A DNA stretch of 64,000 nt, from NCBI GenBank assembly GCA_028753945.1, contig JAPNXP010000006.1:2294001-2358000 (forward strand). The letters are read 5' to 3'. Positions 1-11,343 of the stretch are shown piece after piece (position 1 is the first letter of the stretch; each line of letters opens with the position of its first letter). Made by a program: the position numbers and the translations under genes. The notes beneath the pieces were generated by a model. The model was given only the letters and a program-made list of their open reading frames with translations. It ran no database searches and was not told where the DNA came from. Source of the stretch: Hexactinellida sp. DTS-2022. Taxonomy: Eukaryota > Porifera > Hexactinellida.

Positions 1-294
1 CCTTTATGTATCAGGGAGCAAATTTGTGGAACACTCTACCATTTGATGTCAGGAAATCAAAATCTTTAACTATATTTAAAAGACTGCTAAAGAACCTTTA
101 CTATGAAATATATTTTAGTACTGAAACCAATTTTTGAACTTGAAACTCTGAACATTGTGTAAATATCCAATTGTAATTGTATTTGTATATAGCCTGTGTT
201 GTGCTTTTGATTGTATGTATATATGTTGGACCGTATGGAAGAATAGCTTAATAGCTAAACACGTCATCCATTAAAGAATTAAAAAAAAAAAAAA
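1..294 (+). mobile_element. LINE 3' end (ORF2 C-terminus, 3' UTR and poly-A)
   Basis: Frame 3 reads through GANLWNTLPFDVRKS and ends at a stop at 135-137. The pattern 'GA-x-x-WN-x-LP-x-x-(I/V)R...FK' is the usual C-terminus of the reverse-transcriptase ORF of CR1/L2/Jockey-like non-LTR retrotransposons. About 140 bases of non-coding sequence follow, ending in ATTAAAGAATT and a run of 14 A at 280-293, as expected for a target-primed insertion. The 5' part lies outside the window. The clade cannot be fixed from ~44 residues. Confidence 0.75.
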
Positions 295-299
295 TTGAT

Positions 300-1300
300 T
301 TAACAGTTTTACTCAATCTGAAGTGTGAGGAAACACAGGAGATCGGTATCCCAATTATGGCACTAACCTAGGTCATATTGAACATTTGTAATTTGCAAAA
401 AGGTGTAGAATGTAATAATCTATCCAAATAGGTAAATTTTATCAAGGTGTGGTCAGGGCAACGTCTACGGAGAAATATCAAATTTGCAACCTGTGCCGAC
501 GCATGTTCCTTTGGTGGCACTATATTTTATGGTGGGTTATTGATAGTGCCTCCAAAGAACATGCTGTCGGCACAGGCTGCAATTTTTGGAATTTACCATT
601 TGTTAATTGGACCTAGTCACAAGGAACGGTAGATAAATTTGAAGTCTCAATTTTTGGAATTTACCATTTGTTAATTGGACCTAGTCACAAGGAACCGGTA
701 GATAAATTTGAAGTTTGTTTCTATCATAAACCATCTTGAGTTTAATGCCATTCATTCATTATGTATTGATAATAAACTATATTATTAGTTATTTATTTCA
801 GCAATGTTATCCACGGTGAGTTGAGGAAAATTCAACAAATTCCGTATTTATTTTATTTTATTTAATCCGTTGTATAGTAATACTACAAATAAATAGAAGT
901 CAGCTCGAATTCACAAGTTAAATCAATGTAATTATCGCAATAAACAATAGTGAAAGATTTAACAAGTTATATCAATATAATTATCGCAAGTTGAACCAAT
1001 GGAATTAAATTTAACACTTTAAATGGAACTGAAGTGTCAAAGGAAACTTGCAACTCTATTGTGGCACTAACGAAACCAAATTTAAAAATTCGTGCACTGT
1101 GAAAAGGTGTAGAATTTAATTCTCTATCCGTACATGTAAAATTTATCAAGCTCAATAATAATTATTTCATTTTATGAGCCATAATTGGTTTAAATAAGTG
1201 TTAATATAATTTGATCAAAATTCGTAACCCCAGGTGCAAATTAGACGGTTACTCCGCACCTGCATGGCAATTTCAGCCCTCAATTTTCAGCCCTCACCCA
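300..1300 (-). repeat. Composite hairpin-bearing repeat X, copy 1
   Basis: Read on the minus strand this holds the same ordered blocks as the sequence around 28650-30650, 35322-35700 and 40080-40875. Block C ('CACCTGGGGTTACG', 'ATTCTACACCTTTTCACAG') is followed by block A ('AGAAACAAACTTC') and block B. Block B, at about 480-600, is a near-perfect hairpin whose two arms carry TGTGCCGAC-GCATGTTC and its complement. Part of block C then repeats (300-445). Around 575-715 a ~63-bp segment beginning CAATTTTTGGAATTTACC is tandemly duplicated. No protein is supported; the open frame at 447-632 is the hairpin itself. Confidence 0.7.
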
Positions 1301-1454
1301 GAGAAGATGGCCATCCTATGAGGTCCCGCGAAGAAGACCCAAATTAAATCCTATCGCTGCCCCCTCTCTCCTTCCTGGTTGTCCGTCTTATTATTCCTCT
1401 ATCCCTTCAATTAGAATCAAACGAACTCGGTTCTCTTACGACTCCAAAGAGGAA

Positions 1455-3375
1455 GATTTATTGAACCAAGCAACTAATCTCAGCTTGAGATCAGATAAAA
1501 TGGAGAAGTTTCGTGTTGGTTGTATACAAGAAATACGAGATAAGTTAGCTTTGATAACAATCCCAACTGACTGTTTAGGTTGGATTCAAACAGATAATTG
1601 TGTGAGATTTTTTTGCCTAAGATGGAAAATCATAATATTTGTGCAGATGTTTCTCTTGAAATAAATTCTTTTTTATCTGTGAACGGATATATAGTATTAT
1701 ATATATGGGAGGAGTCCATTTCTCTCTCATTTATCTCTATCACTGATATTCGACAAATTGAAACTTCCCCTCATAAGAAACATCTTCACCATATCTCTAA
1801 AGCAAAAGAACATAATGAGGAGGCCATATGTAATCTATTAGATAGTGATAAAACAGAATCCAATTGTTCCGATTTGCCAAGATGACAATCTATTCTTGGC
1901 CAACTAGAGAATGTGGGTATTTACAAGAAGAGAAGGAGATATAATGTTCTTACACAAATTCTGGCCATAAAAACGCATCTGGTTTCTCCTGCTAGTTACA
2001 AATTCTCCAAAGTTCAGAATGCATTTCTTTTCCACATGTTCATACACTAGAAAGTTGTACTCTTCTTTTGGGCGGGAAAACGACTCTTGTACTTACCTTA
2101 GCTAGGTAACTTCTTCTTTAAGTTCTCAAGAGAAGAATGTAATTATTCAGATGGATGAGATCCACGTTAACTTAAGTCTGAGGGGTGGGAAGGGTGGGAA
2201 AATATTTGGTCCTAACTTATCCCCTGATTACCCCACAAGAACTGTATTTGCTATCATGGTTTCTAGTTTCATAAAAAATGGTCCTGTATTTCTCGTTTGA
2301 TACCTTGCGCATCTATATCTGCTGAATACCTTTCCTATAATTAAGTCTTGTATTTTGGATATCGAATCTTGCGGTTTGAAAGTACAGATTATTTCTACCG
2401 ACAATTACCCTTTAAAAGTGAACTTATTCAAGTTATTTTCTCCAACTAAACAGTTAGAGACTAGTGTACCACACCCTTCTGATAATAAAAGAAAACTCTA
2501 TGTTACTTTTGACTTTGTGCAACATTTTGAAAAGTATTCGAAACAACTGGTTGAATCAGAAAGATATTCGGAAAACCTTCACTTTCCCAACTTTCAGAAC
2601 ATTAAGCTGTATTACTGTGTGTATCCTGTTCAAGTTTACTCTGCATCTTTTAGTGATGTGCGTCTCCTCTATAATTTAGAGAAAGAATCCTTAACAAAGT
2701 TAGCACCTAGCTTGACTACAAAGCTTGTTATCCTTCTGCTATTGAGCGCCAAAATATTAAACTTGTTTTGAAAGTATTCAACGAATTAACTGTTGCAGCC
2801 AGGGGTTTATCTAGGTACTTGGACGGCACTTTTAAGTGCCGGCCAGGCATCAGTTGTGGTGAAAAAGTGCGAGAATTTCGATTCGATTTAGGTGCCGGGT
2901 TGGCACTTAATTAGTTGTCGCGTGTATAGCCAGATTTTGTGGTCGAGAAATGCTCATATAGACAACTGTTTGTGCACCGTAGCAATTTACCTCCTTTAAA
3001 TATTGCCGCATCAATGAATTATACTGATTATGTATTATGGGTAATACATTTAGGGTGCCGGAAAATTTATACCTCAATAATAAAGTGCCAGCCACGAAAA
3101 TGATAGATAAACCCCTGGTTGCAGCTCTGAAGTTACTGAATGAACTCCGTAACCAAGAAGACCGAAACAATACACACGACTTTGTTGAAATGCTTCTTCA
3201 AATTTGGAAACTTTTCAAAATAAATTCCCACTTAAAGGTAAACGTTGGAATGATGATACCTCAAGACCTCTAACATACCAGGGCGAACGATTTTCATTCT
3301 TAGCTTGTGTTGTTATTTGGTTAGAGACTTGGCTGGCCTTGCCAGGAAATGTAGGAAAGTTAACCACAATCCGTA
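1455..3375 (+). pseudogene. Decayed P-type (THAP9-like) transposase, copy A
   Basis: Peptide pieces in several frames follow the order of the better-preserved copy at 31172-34855. They are 'VGCIQEIRDKLALITIP' and 'LSVNGYIVLYIW' (1500-1720), 'GQLENVGIYKKRRRYN' (~1900), 'STDNYPLKVNLFKLF' (~2395-2440, holding the second catalytic Asp), 'ILKSIRNNWLNQKD' (~2525) and 'IWKLFKINS' with 'RFSFLACVVIWLETW' (3200-3335). Frameshifts and stops are frequent, and the gene is split by the hAT-like MITE at 2800-3117. The C-terminal third is missing where RAG1-like sequence begins. It is clearly dead, and older than the 30654-35321 element because it is much more divergent. Confidence 0.75.
2800..3117. mobile_element. 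hAT-like MITE inside P-type copy A
   Basis: The ends read CAGGGGTTTATCTA and, on the other strand, CAGGGGTTTATCTA again. An exact 8-bp target duplication GTTGCAGC flanks it (2792-2799 and 3118-3125). An 8-bp duplication and CAGGG ends are hallmarks of the hAT superfamily. The interior encodes nothing convincing; the small open frames across it are incidental. Confidence 0.9.
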
Positions 3376-3429
3376 GAGAGTTTGTCCGACATAATGATCT
3401 GGATAATTAGGAAATTTTGCCTTTCTATG

Positions 3430-5988
3430 AACATGGGGCATGTAAACCTTCAGGAAAGATGAGATCTGATGGAACAGATAAACTGACTGATACAATTTCA
3501 TTTGTTGAACCTCTCTCTAATACAAACAGAAATCTATTTCAGCAGTTACTCTGCAAACAATAAGAACACGGCTTATGGTACTACTCGATCATATCACTTT
3601 TCTCGCTGAGAGAGAAAATACTGACTCCAGAACAATTGTAGCTTTAGCACTCCAGTGTATCAGCAATTATAATTATGACAGAGATACAGCCAAATTATGT
3701 CGCGATGTTGCTGCGAGAACTGCACCCAATCAAGTTAACAAGTTCCCATTAGAAAAAGCCTCCTTTATGTTAGATCTCTTGGAAATTGGGAAAAGGAAAT
3801 ACATTGACCTCCTTCGTATCTGCAAGTCAGAAGATATTCATTTTATCCAATTCCGATCTATCTATCCAATTCCGAAAGAAAATTTCGATTCGGACATTTT
3901 TGAACCTTTTTGACGTCTCCAAACGTCAAAGTCGCCTTTATTTTGTACAAAAGAAAATCCTCAAGATTTCCGGGAAGTGACCTTTGTATAGCTCGCATAT
4001 CTCAAAAAGTATAAGTCGGAGAGAAAAAAACTATCCCTCAAAAATGATCCTTATCAGTAGTAGATAAAATTTCGCCGCGTCGATTTTCAATTTTAATACA
4101 AAGTTATAGAGTTAATAATTATACAATGCCAAAATTCTGATAAAATCGAGTGATTATTTGAAAATCTATAGAAAAAAAGAATAAAATCGATATCGGAAAT
4201 TCTATGTGGCGAAATCCCTTCTACTAATGTAGTAGAGTTAAACTTGCGCCTAATAGAGTAAATAGCTAGAATTTTTATTGACTAGTATGGATTCACTATT
4301 AGGCTATTTTGAACTATTGATATCTAATTCAAATTTTTCGATTTTTGAAATTCCGTGTATCTACGTCCTTCTTAGAATAATTAGTACTGTTCAAAAATGC
4401 AATAATAATTGGGGGTCATCGGGTGTTTAAAATTTGATATTCTATCTCCTTAGAAATACATTGACCTCCGTCGTATCTGCAAGTCAGAAGATATTCATTT
4501 TCCTGGTTACAAGAAGATTGTAGCATACCGAAATGAAATTTGTTCAGCACAGGAAATCTCTGTCTTAAATAATGAACAAGAAAATTCCATAGGAGTGAAT
4601 ATTCCATACTCTACTTTAGTACATAAAACAACAGAAAGAATAGTACAGTTGATTCCTTCTTGCATATAATCTCATTACCCTTTAACTCTCACGATAGCTG
4701 ATGGTTTAGATGGCTCAGGGAGTCATCTACTTTACAAACAGATTCCTACAAACCCAAGCCTCTCAACGAAATCTCTCATATTATTTTCCTTCAAAGCTTT
4801 ATCCCTAATCGATAAATCTGGTAAGGAAATTTGGTCAAATCCATGCCCTAACTCACCTTTTGTGACGAGGCCAGTTGCATTAGTATCTCAAAAAGAAATT
4901 ACGAAAATGTCGATTATCTCATGAAAACACTAATTAATCCTAAAACTTGTTTATTAGAATCTAATGGCTTAGAACTACGTGAAGGGCATGTAAACGTGAT
5001 TGTAAAGAGGACTCTGTTTGATGGCAAAATGTCCGCTATACTAAGTGGGGCTGGAGGTGCTGTATGTCAACTATGCACAGCTAATCGCGATCAACTGAAA
5101 GATATCGAGTTTGTTAAATATGGCTTCCCCATCAATAGGCATGTAAAAGATGCAATTGACATTTTCAGTGATGTCAATCCGGAAGAATTTCTCAAGATAC
5201 CTTCTGAGATGAGATTCGGTTTAACTCACCCTCCAGCCTCGGATATCAATATCCTACCTGTATCCCCTCTACACAGTTATCTATGTGTGTTTAGGTGGTT
5301 TATGCTTTTAATCTACCACTTAGATGCTAATCTCAAGAAATGGTCTCCTACATCTCCAAAAATAAAAATGTCTATGAATAAAATGCGCACTTTGTTGTTG
5401 GAGAAAACAGGATTTCATATCGATCTTCCTTCCTGTGATGGAGGGACAAGTACAACTGGGAACATAGCACGAACCTGTTTTCTAAATGAAAAGGAATTCA
5501 TCAAGTGGGCAACTTCTACATTATTGCACCAAGATAAGTCGTCAATTTTTCTAATCAGAAGAAATCTCTCTGTTATCTTAAGACTCTATAACAGTAGTTC
5601 GAAACTTGACACATTTAAACTCAACAGTTTTTGTAAAGAAACTTATCTATTCGTGTTAACAACATTCCCATGGGCCAGCATCACGCCATCTCTACACAAG
5701 TTATTGGCTCATACTGTGGAACTTGTAGCAGATTATAATAATGGATGTGGAATGAAAATATTGTCAGAGGAATGCATTGAATCTTTAAATAAATACGTTA
5801 GAAGGTTCCGAGAGAAGCAATCCAGAAAATTCACGTTTGAAGATAACATTATAGATGTATTCATGCGTATTTTATGTCAAAGTGATCCAGTTCTGGCAAG
5901 TTATAGGATTTTCACAGAAAAAAACGAAAGAAATATTTGTAAATTAAGTGAAGTAGATTTCCTTGTAAACTCGTTTATATTAGAATAG
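3430..5988 (+). pseudogene. RAG1-like / Transib-superfamily transposase remnant
   Basis: The best-preserved part is 4921-5988 (355 codons), homologous to the C-terminal RAG1 core. It has FDGK (D34, matching RAG1 D708), a CxxC zinc pair (C49, C52), HKLLAH (H259, H264, matching the RAG1 zinc histidines) and LSEE...ESLNK (E283/E284/E287, matching the E962 region). Just upstream in another frame, 4682-4924, lie ADGLDGSGSH, where the first catalytic Asp belongs (RAG1 'CDG', D600), and 'ILFSFKAL'. Further upstream, 3545-3850 and 4454-4660 carry 'TLQTIRTRL', 'YIDLLRICKSEDIHF' and 'PGYKKIVAYRNE', which line up with the RAG1 region before the catalytic core. Breaks: an in-frame TAA at 4667-4669, a one-base shift at about 4919-4921, an inserted repeat at ~3850-4450 and disorder before 3545. 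No RAG2-like (Kelch) gene is visible. The identity rests on motif order, not a database search. Confidence 0.82.
3850..4450 (-). mobile_element. TTAA-type MITE copy inside the RAG1-like gene
   Basis: The minus strand is related to the element at 18230-19099: both share ACACCCGATGACCCCC, 'AGGACGTAGAT' and the 'GACGTC...' segment. The right end CTATCTCC (4442-4449) followed by TTA is the expected terminus. A ~48-bp stretch of the host gene (about 3797-3846, starting AAATACATTGACC) is repeated at about 4454-4502 with one base difference. That is far too long for an ordinary target duplication. Confidence 0.65.
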
Positions 5989-5990
5989 GG

Positions 5991-6159
5991 CAGGGTTTCA
6001 TCCAGGCGTATGCGACGCGCCTCCAGGCGCGTAATTTCAAAAGAAAACTTTTCTAGGCGCGCGAAAATCGAGAGATGCTCCCATAGACGTTATACAAATT
6101 GAGCATTTTAGGCGCGTGTGAGCCTGCTCAAACTTAATCTAGGCGCGGATGAAAGCCTG
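5991..6159. mobile_element. hAT-like MITE at the end of the RAG1-like ORF
   Basis: Ends CAGGGTTTCATCC and (complement) CAGGCTTTCATCC, with an exact 8-bp duplication GAATAGGG at 5983-5990 and 6160-6167. The interior is rich in AGGCGCG palindromes. The insertion lies at the stop codon of the RAG1-like ORF, so the insertion itself did not change that reading frame. Confidence 0.9.
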
Positions 6160-6489
6160 GAATAGGGTATTCATTAAATTGAGGTGAATTAAATTATCAA
6201 AATGGCTTTACATGTACTAGCATCATTATAAACAATGGAAATGATAAATCGAAATAATAATTAACGATAGGTACATTATTGTATTAACATCATATATATA
6301 TATTTTTTGCAAATCACGATGACGTGACAACAATTGATAGGGAATCCTAAGAAAAAATCTGAACATACCAAACGATTTCACATAGTAGAAAACCCATATG
6401 TAAATAATACATTTGATAGGTCTAACTTTAACCCAAACACCTATTCAGCCATTATTGCCATTTTGCCCCACTGTGGAGGTGGCACTATT

Positions 6490-6744
6490 AAGCGGAGTCG
6501 ACTGTATATCGAAATCATAATTTCCAATTTTCGAAAGCAAACACCATTACGTAAACACTCTACAATATTCTACCAAAGATGAAGATGTTTGATTATCAAA
6601 TCAAATTGTTTCTTTACACGTTAGTTTAAATGTTTATAACCAAATCCGAAATCAATTTGGAAATATCTCGCTAATAGCGAATTCACTTATAAGTTATATC
6701 GAAGAAATTTAGAGAGTCCCTTTCGATATAACGGGAGTTGACTG
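6490..6744. mobile_element. Degenerate mariner-like MITE, one clear end
   Basis: The right end reads ATAACGGGAGTTGACTG followed by TA, the same terminus as at 39370-39698 and near 10213. The left end is only weakly recognisable around GTCGACTG at ~6497. Confidence 0.5.
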
Positions 6745-7336
6745 TAGAAAAATCGTAATACAAATATATAATAGTTCCAGTTTCACAAACAATACTATAT
6801 TAAGAAAAGTATAGGAGATAGAGTCGATTTCTTTTTTTCTGGAGATAGCTAATACATTAAGCTAAAAATATGGGGCCCTAGAATCAATCCATTTATTTTA
6901 TTCACCGGGAAAATTTAGCCTTAATTGGCTCAAAATGGCCTGAACCCGACTCCCGAATTTGACCCTATTTAGCGGAATCAGGGACTACTTTAATATAGGG
7001 ACTGTCGTTTTACGGTAAAATTAGCGTAGGCCTAAAACAGTATTGTTACTTATTAATATCCCCTAATCCGCTAATGCTAGACACAGGAAATGTATCATTT
7101 TACTACAGGAAATCATATTTTGGGAGGCCAACGGTCATATTGGTTTATCGAAAATATTTGTGGAATGTAAGTTATGCGATTCTCACACCTTTCCATATAT
7201 GGTAATATTGTTAAAATCTCGAGATTAGTTAACTTTACCATAAGAAATTAATTATTGGCGAATGGGAAATGGGAATTCATACTTAGGGACTCAGTAGATC
7301 ACATTGATTTACCTAAGGCGTTCCCCTTAGCCTATA

Positions 7337-7530
7337 CAGTCAGGTCTGCTTATTATGAACAAGATTTCGTCTGCTTAATATGAAGATTTTTTATTATGAA
7401 CAAGCCCTATGGCCCCGATTAAACAACTTACATAGGGTTTGTATTAAGTTGAGTTCGCTTATTATGAAGTCTCTCTATTATGAACACAATTTTTGGTCCC
7501 TTGAATGTTCATAATAAAAGAACCTGACTG
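7337..7530. mobile_element. Mariner-like MITE nested in the foldback element
   Basis: Inverted ends CAGTCAGGTCTGCTTATTAT and (complement) CAGTCAGGTTCTTTTATTAT, flanked by TA on both sides. The opposite arm of the foldback lacks it, which confirms it as a later insertion. Confidence 0.85.
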
Positions 7531-8064
7531 TATTATTATTTTGGCACTCTCCACAGGAGGATTGCCCCGACCCTGTTTAGTAGTTTAGCTAATTCTTACC
7601 TATCAGATATCTGTCATTATGTTGTTTATTGAAAAACAACAAGGCTGGATTCGGTTAACCGGTTAACCGTTGCTGACATCGGTTAACGGTTAGTGATTTT
7701 ATTAACCAATTAGCCTGTTGAATAACAGCAGAGTTATTGGGAAATTAATGTATAATGTATTAAATTTTTTCATTTTTATCAGAATATGTAGTCCTAAATC
7801 CATTTCTCATCACCACTTAATAAATTTTATTGGACAACATTGATTTAAATATAGATTTGAAAGAAACTTATCAAGATTTTTTAATTAACAACATAATGAA
7901 ATGATAGGTAAGAATTAGCTAAACTACTAAACAGGGTCGGGGCAATCCTCCAGGGAGAGTGCCAAAATAATAATATAGGCCAAGGGGAACGCCTTAGGTA
8001 AATCAATGTGAACTACTGAGTCCCCAAATATGAATTCCCATTTCCCATTTGCCAATAATAAATT

Positions 8065-8535
8065 TAATATGTATAAAACTAACTAATCTCGAGATTTTAA
8101 CAATATTACCATATATGGAAAGGTGTGAGAATCGCATAACTTACATTCCACAAATATTTTCGATAAACCAATATGACCGTTGGACTCCCAAAATATGATT
8201 TCCTGTACGAAAATGATACATTTAATATGTATAAAGTTAAGTAATCTCGAGATTTTACCAATATTACCATATATGGAAAGGTGTGAGAATCGCATAACTT
8301 ACATTCCACAAATATTTTCGATAAACCAATATGACCGTTGGACTCCCAAAATATGATTTCCTGTAGTAAAATGATACATTTCATATGTATAAAGTTAAGT
8401 AATCTCGAGATTTTAACAATAATACCATATATGGAGGGGTGTGAAAATCGCATAACTTACATTCCACAAATATTTTCGATAAACCAGTATGACCGTTGGA
8501 CTCCCAAAATATGACTTCCTATACGACAATAATAC
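8065..8535. repeat. Tandem triplication, ~156-bp unit
   Basis: Three successive units each contain CTCGAGATTTTAMCAAT, ACCATATATGG and CGATAAACCA; the CTCGAG sites lie near 8091, 8247 and 8404. The left foldback arm has one unit only, so the expansion happened after the arms formed. Confidence 0.85.
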
Positions 8536-8577
8536 ATTTCCTGTGTCTAGCATTAGCGGATTACGGGATATCATTAA

Positions 8578-8693
8578 CCCTCGGCTGGCTTGGGGTAAAA
8601 GGTATAAATAGAAAAACCCCACTTTCACTTTCACTTTCAATTGAAATTCAATTAACTTTCAGTTTCAATTTTACATTCCTAGCCAGACGAGGG
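8578..8693. mobile_element. Short TTAA-type MITE
   Basis: 116 bases with ends CCCTCGGCTGGCT / CCCTCGTCTGGCT, flanked by TTAA at 8574-8577 and 8694-8697. The matching left arm (~7050) shows the empty site. This is the target preference of piggyBac and Kolobok. Confidence 0.85.
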
Positions 8694-8789
8694 TTAAGTA
8701 ACAATACTGTTTTAGGCCTACGCTAATTTTACCGTAAAACGAAGTTTACAGACGTCAGTCCCTATATTAAAGAAGTTCCTGGCGGAATA

Positions 8790-10401
8790 TACTGTAAATT
8801 CTGTAATTACTATATTAATAGTCACTTATGCAGCTATTATTTGGGCCAATCTTTGTTTACAAATGATTTTGGCAGATTAGAAAGTTTTAAATGAATTTAT
8901 CGCAAATAAGAGTTACCGGTCACAATTGTTTGCGAATTTCTATTGTATTGATCATGAGTATATAAGTAATTATTTAAACCTACTTAGAACTCTTACTGTG
9001 TGTTTCGTGTATTACAAAATTTGAAATGTATTGCATTGATTTATTAAAAGAAAATTAATTTAAAATTACATAGTTTTAAAGAAAATTTGGGCATTAATGA
9101 GGAGTGCTCGCACCAACATCAAAATGCTTCCGCGCCACTGCATTACCGTAACACTGTTACCGTACTACGTTGAACTTATTCCATTGCCATTACTCCGTTA
9201 CTTTTACAAGTTATCGTTACAATTTAAAAAAAGTAATGTAGTAACGGTAACAGGCTGCGGAGTAGGAAGATTATTGTGCTTGGGGCCCCGCAAAATCATC
9301 AACAATATAACTACCGTCTCTTTTTGCTAAATCTTCTTCGAATGTGAAATTTCTTAAGGCTACAGAGATAAGATTTAAGATATGCTTTCTGCAGTAATTT
9401 AATCCATCACACAAAAAAGAAAATGTAAATTAGAAATGACCAAAAAAATGTAATCTTCTCTCATTTGTTATCACACATTAATTGGCAATTCAAAAGCAAG
9501 CAATATCCTCAAATCTATATTATGGGTTCAACACTTTTTGTATATTAAATAATTAACAAGTCAGTGGCTTCAACAAAGTTGGGGACTAAACCGTTAATTA
9601 ACCAAGTTAAATTTTTCATTGACAATTTAACTATGTGTGTATTAAGTTAACTTCAAACATCATTAACGGACTAATTAACTTCCGTTACAAGTGCGGTAAA
9701 GCCCCTCTATATTGGGCAGGGCTCCTCAATGCTGAAGTGAAAACCATCGAACCATCGAAAAACCATCGAGTTTAATGTTGTTTCTTTTAATAGTATACAG
9801 CAGTTTTTTTTGGTTAACGGATAAACGAATAACGAAGTTAACATTTTGATTAATGTGCTAACCTGTTGTCTTCAATTATAATTGGATGAGTCATTAGCGG
9901 TATTCAAAATCATCGCCCGACATGCACATACCGATAAAGAATTTATTATAACCAGTTATAACGAAGTGCTCGGGACCATTGTTTCATTTCGTTATATGCG
10001 TAGTCTCTTACAATCAGAATTAGTTATTTCCGAAGTAAAGTCAATAACTTATAGGCTATATGACTTCGGTTTAAGCGGAATTTCGTTATATCAATTTCGT
10101 TGTAAACGAAGTTTTGATAATGTTATAAGATAGAAGGATTTCCGAAACATTGAACGACTTAGTTATAAGCAGGTACTTCGTTATATCCGATTTGGGTATA
10201 ACGGGAGTTGACAATAGTATTGGGGGGGGAGGGCTGGTCCCCCAATGTTGGATGTTGGGGGGCCACGGCCCCCCGACCCCCTCTTTCCTACGGCCCTGGT
10301 GGGGGCCCATAAAATCTGCTCGTCGTAAATTTACTTAAATAAATACATTTTTAGTATATCAAAGCGTAATTCTTGGCCTTCTATAAGTAAGGACATTTCA
10401 A
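8790..10401. other. Non-coding stretch with a degenerate mariner-like MITE
   Basis: I see no gene. Around 9940-10213 is a diverged relative of the 39370-39698 MITE (shared AAGTGCTCGGGACC and ATAACGGGAGTTGAC). At 10215-10310 there is a GC-rich, G-run-bearing fragment of the kind found inside the hAT-like MITEs. Confidence 0.5.
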
Positions 10402-10691
10402 TCTATATATTAAAAGCACAATTGTTGTTTGTTTGCGTGTTTGTGTGTGCATTTGTCCAGAATTAATAGGAACTAAATTTGAAAACTTGCATGCAGGGTA
10501 ATTTTGTACGCTGACAACCATGGGCGTAGGGAGGGGGTCAGGGGGGGGGCAGTTGCCCCCCCCCCCCCTAGCTCAGCCATTTTCAGACCCAGACCCCCTT
10601 TGAGTCGATCGCTACGCTCGCTAGTTGTACATTTGCCCCCCCCTCCCTAGATTTTGGCCTGGCTTAAGTTGGCTACGCCCTTGCTTACTAC
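10402..10691 (+). mobile_element. Helitron 5'-like end with a nested hAT-like MITE
   Basis: TCTATATATTAAAAGCACAA at 10402 resembles the 5' ends of the three Helitrons listed elsewhere in this window (TCTATACTATTAAA...). No matching 3' end is certain. Nested at 10519-10683 is a GC-rich element with ends CATGGGCGTAG and CAAGGGCGTAG (complement). Its 8-bp flanks CTGACAAC / CTTACTAC match at six positions. Confidence 0.45.
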
Positions 10692-10913
10692 CATCTATTT
10701 ATTTTCTAAACGAAATATGGGATTATGATGTCATAAAGGCACATATTTGGGAATAACTCTGTGTTTATCCGATTTGCCCACGATTCAGATGGCAAGACAA
10801 CATTAAATGAGACACACGTATAGCGATTTCTGAGTTTATGACGTCGCGTGGGAATTAATAATTATAATTATTGTTATTATAATTTCGTTAAATTCACTGC
10901 ACATATTCACATA

Positions 10914-11246
10914 CAGTATACCCTCGCTAATCCGAACAGAGGTGTTCCGATTCAAAAGAATTTCTGTTCCGATTAGTGAATTCGTTCGGATTAGTGAAGT
11001 AATGCATTTTCTATGGGCATCTATAAATGAGAATATCGATAATCCGAACAAAACTTGTACAAACCTTGTTAATCCGCACTAAACATCTTATGTACTCATT
11101 AAAATACCTCCCTGATACTTATTTTTTATACTTCCATTGCAATTTACGATTTCTTCCCACATTTATTAGAAGAATATTTTTGGTTTATGCTGTTCGGATT
11201 AGCGAGGGTTCGGATTAGCGGTGTTCGGATTAGCGAGGGTGTACTG
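10914..11246. mobile_element. Mariner-like MITE
   Basis: Inverted ends CAGTATACCCTCGCTAATCC and (complement) CAGTACACCCTCGCTAATCC, TA on both sides. The interior repeats the TTCGGATTAG motif. No transposase is present. Confidence 0.9.
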
Positions 11247-11343
11247 TATTCAGGTTTGGTGATTACCTGCTGTCTCCACCTGCATGATTTCAGTTTAGTT
11301 AGCTCTATTAGTGATATATTAATAGCGTACTTATATTCATAAG

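Larger units (their letters stand above)
6979..8781. mobile_element. Foldback hAT-like element with long inverted arms
   Basis: The ends read CAGGGACTACTTTAATATAG on the left and CAGGAACTTCTTTAATATAG (complement) on the right. A 7-bp duplication GCGGAAT flanks them (6972-6978, 8782-8788). Inverted homology continues inward to about 7605 and 7905, so most of the element can fold on itself. The left arm carries a mariner-like MITE (7337-7530). The right arm carries a triplicated ~156-bp segment and a small TTAA MITE (8578-8693). No transposase is present; the open frames across the triplication are repeats of one another. Confidence 0.85.

Noticed and set aside
447-632. 61-codon open frame
   Set aside because: It reads through the repeat X hairpin and has no family features.
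4921-5988. Loss of the second catalytic Asp in the RAG1-like ORF at SPLHSY
   Set aside because: The RAG1 Asp lies before the CxxC pair, so its match is FDGK (D34), which is intact.
8083-8640. Overlapping minus-strand frames of 70-115 codons
   Set aside because: They are repeats of one another produced by the 156-bp triplication.
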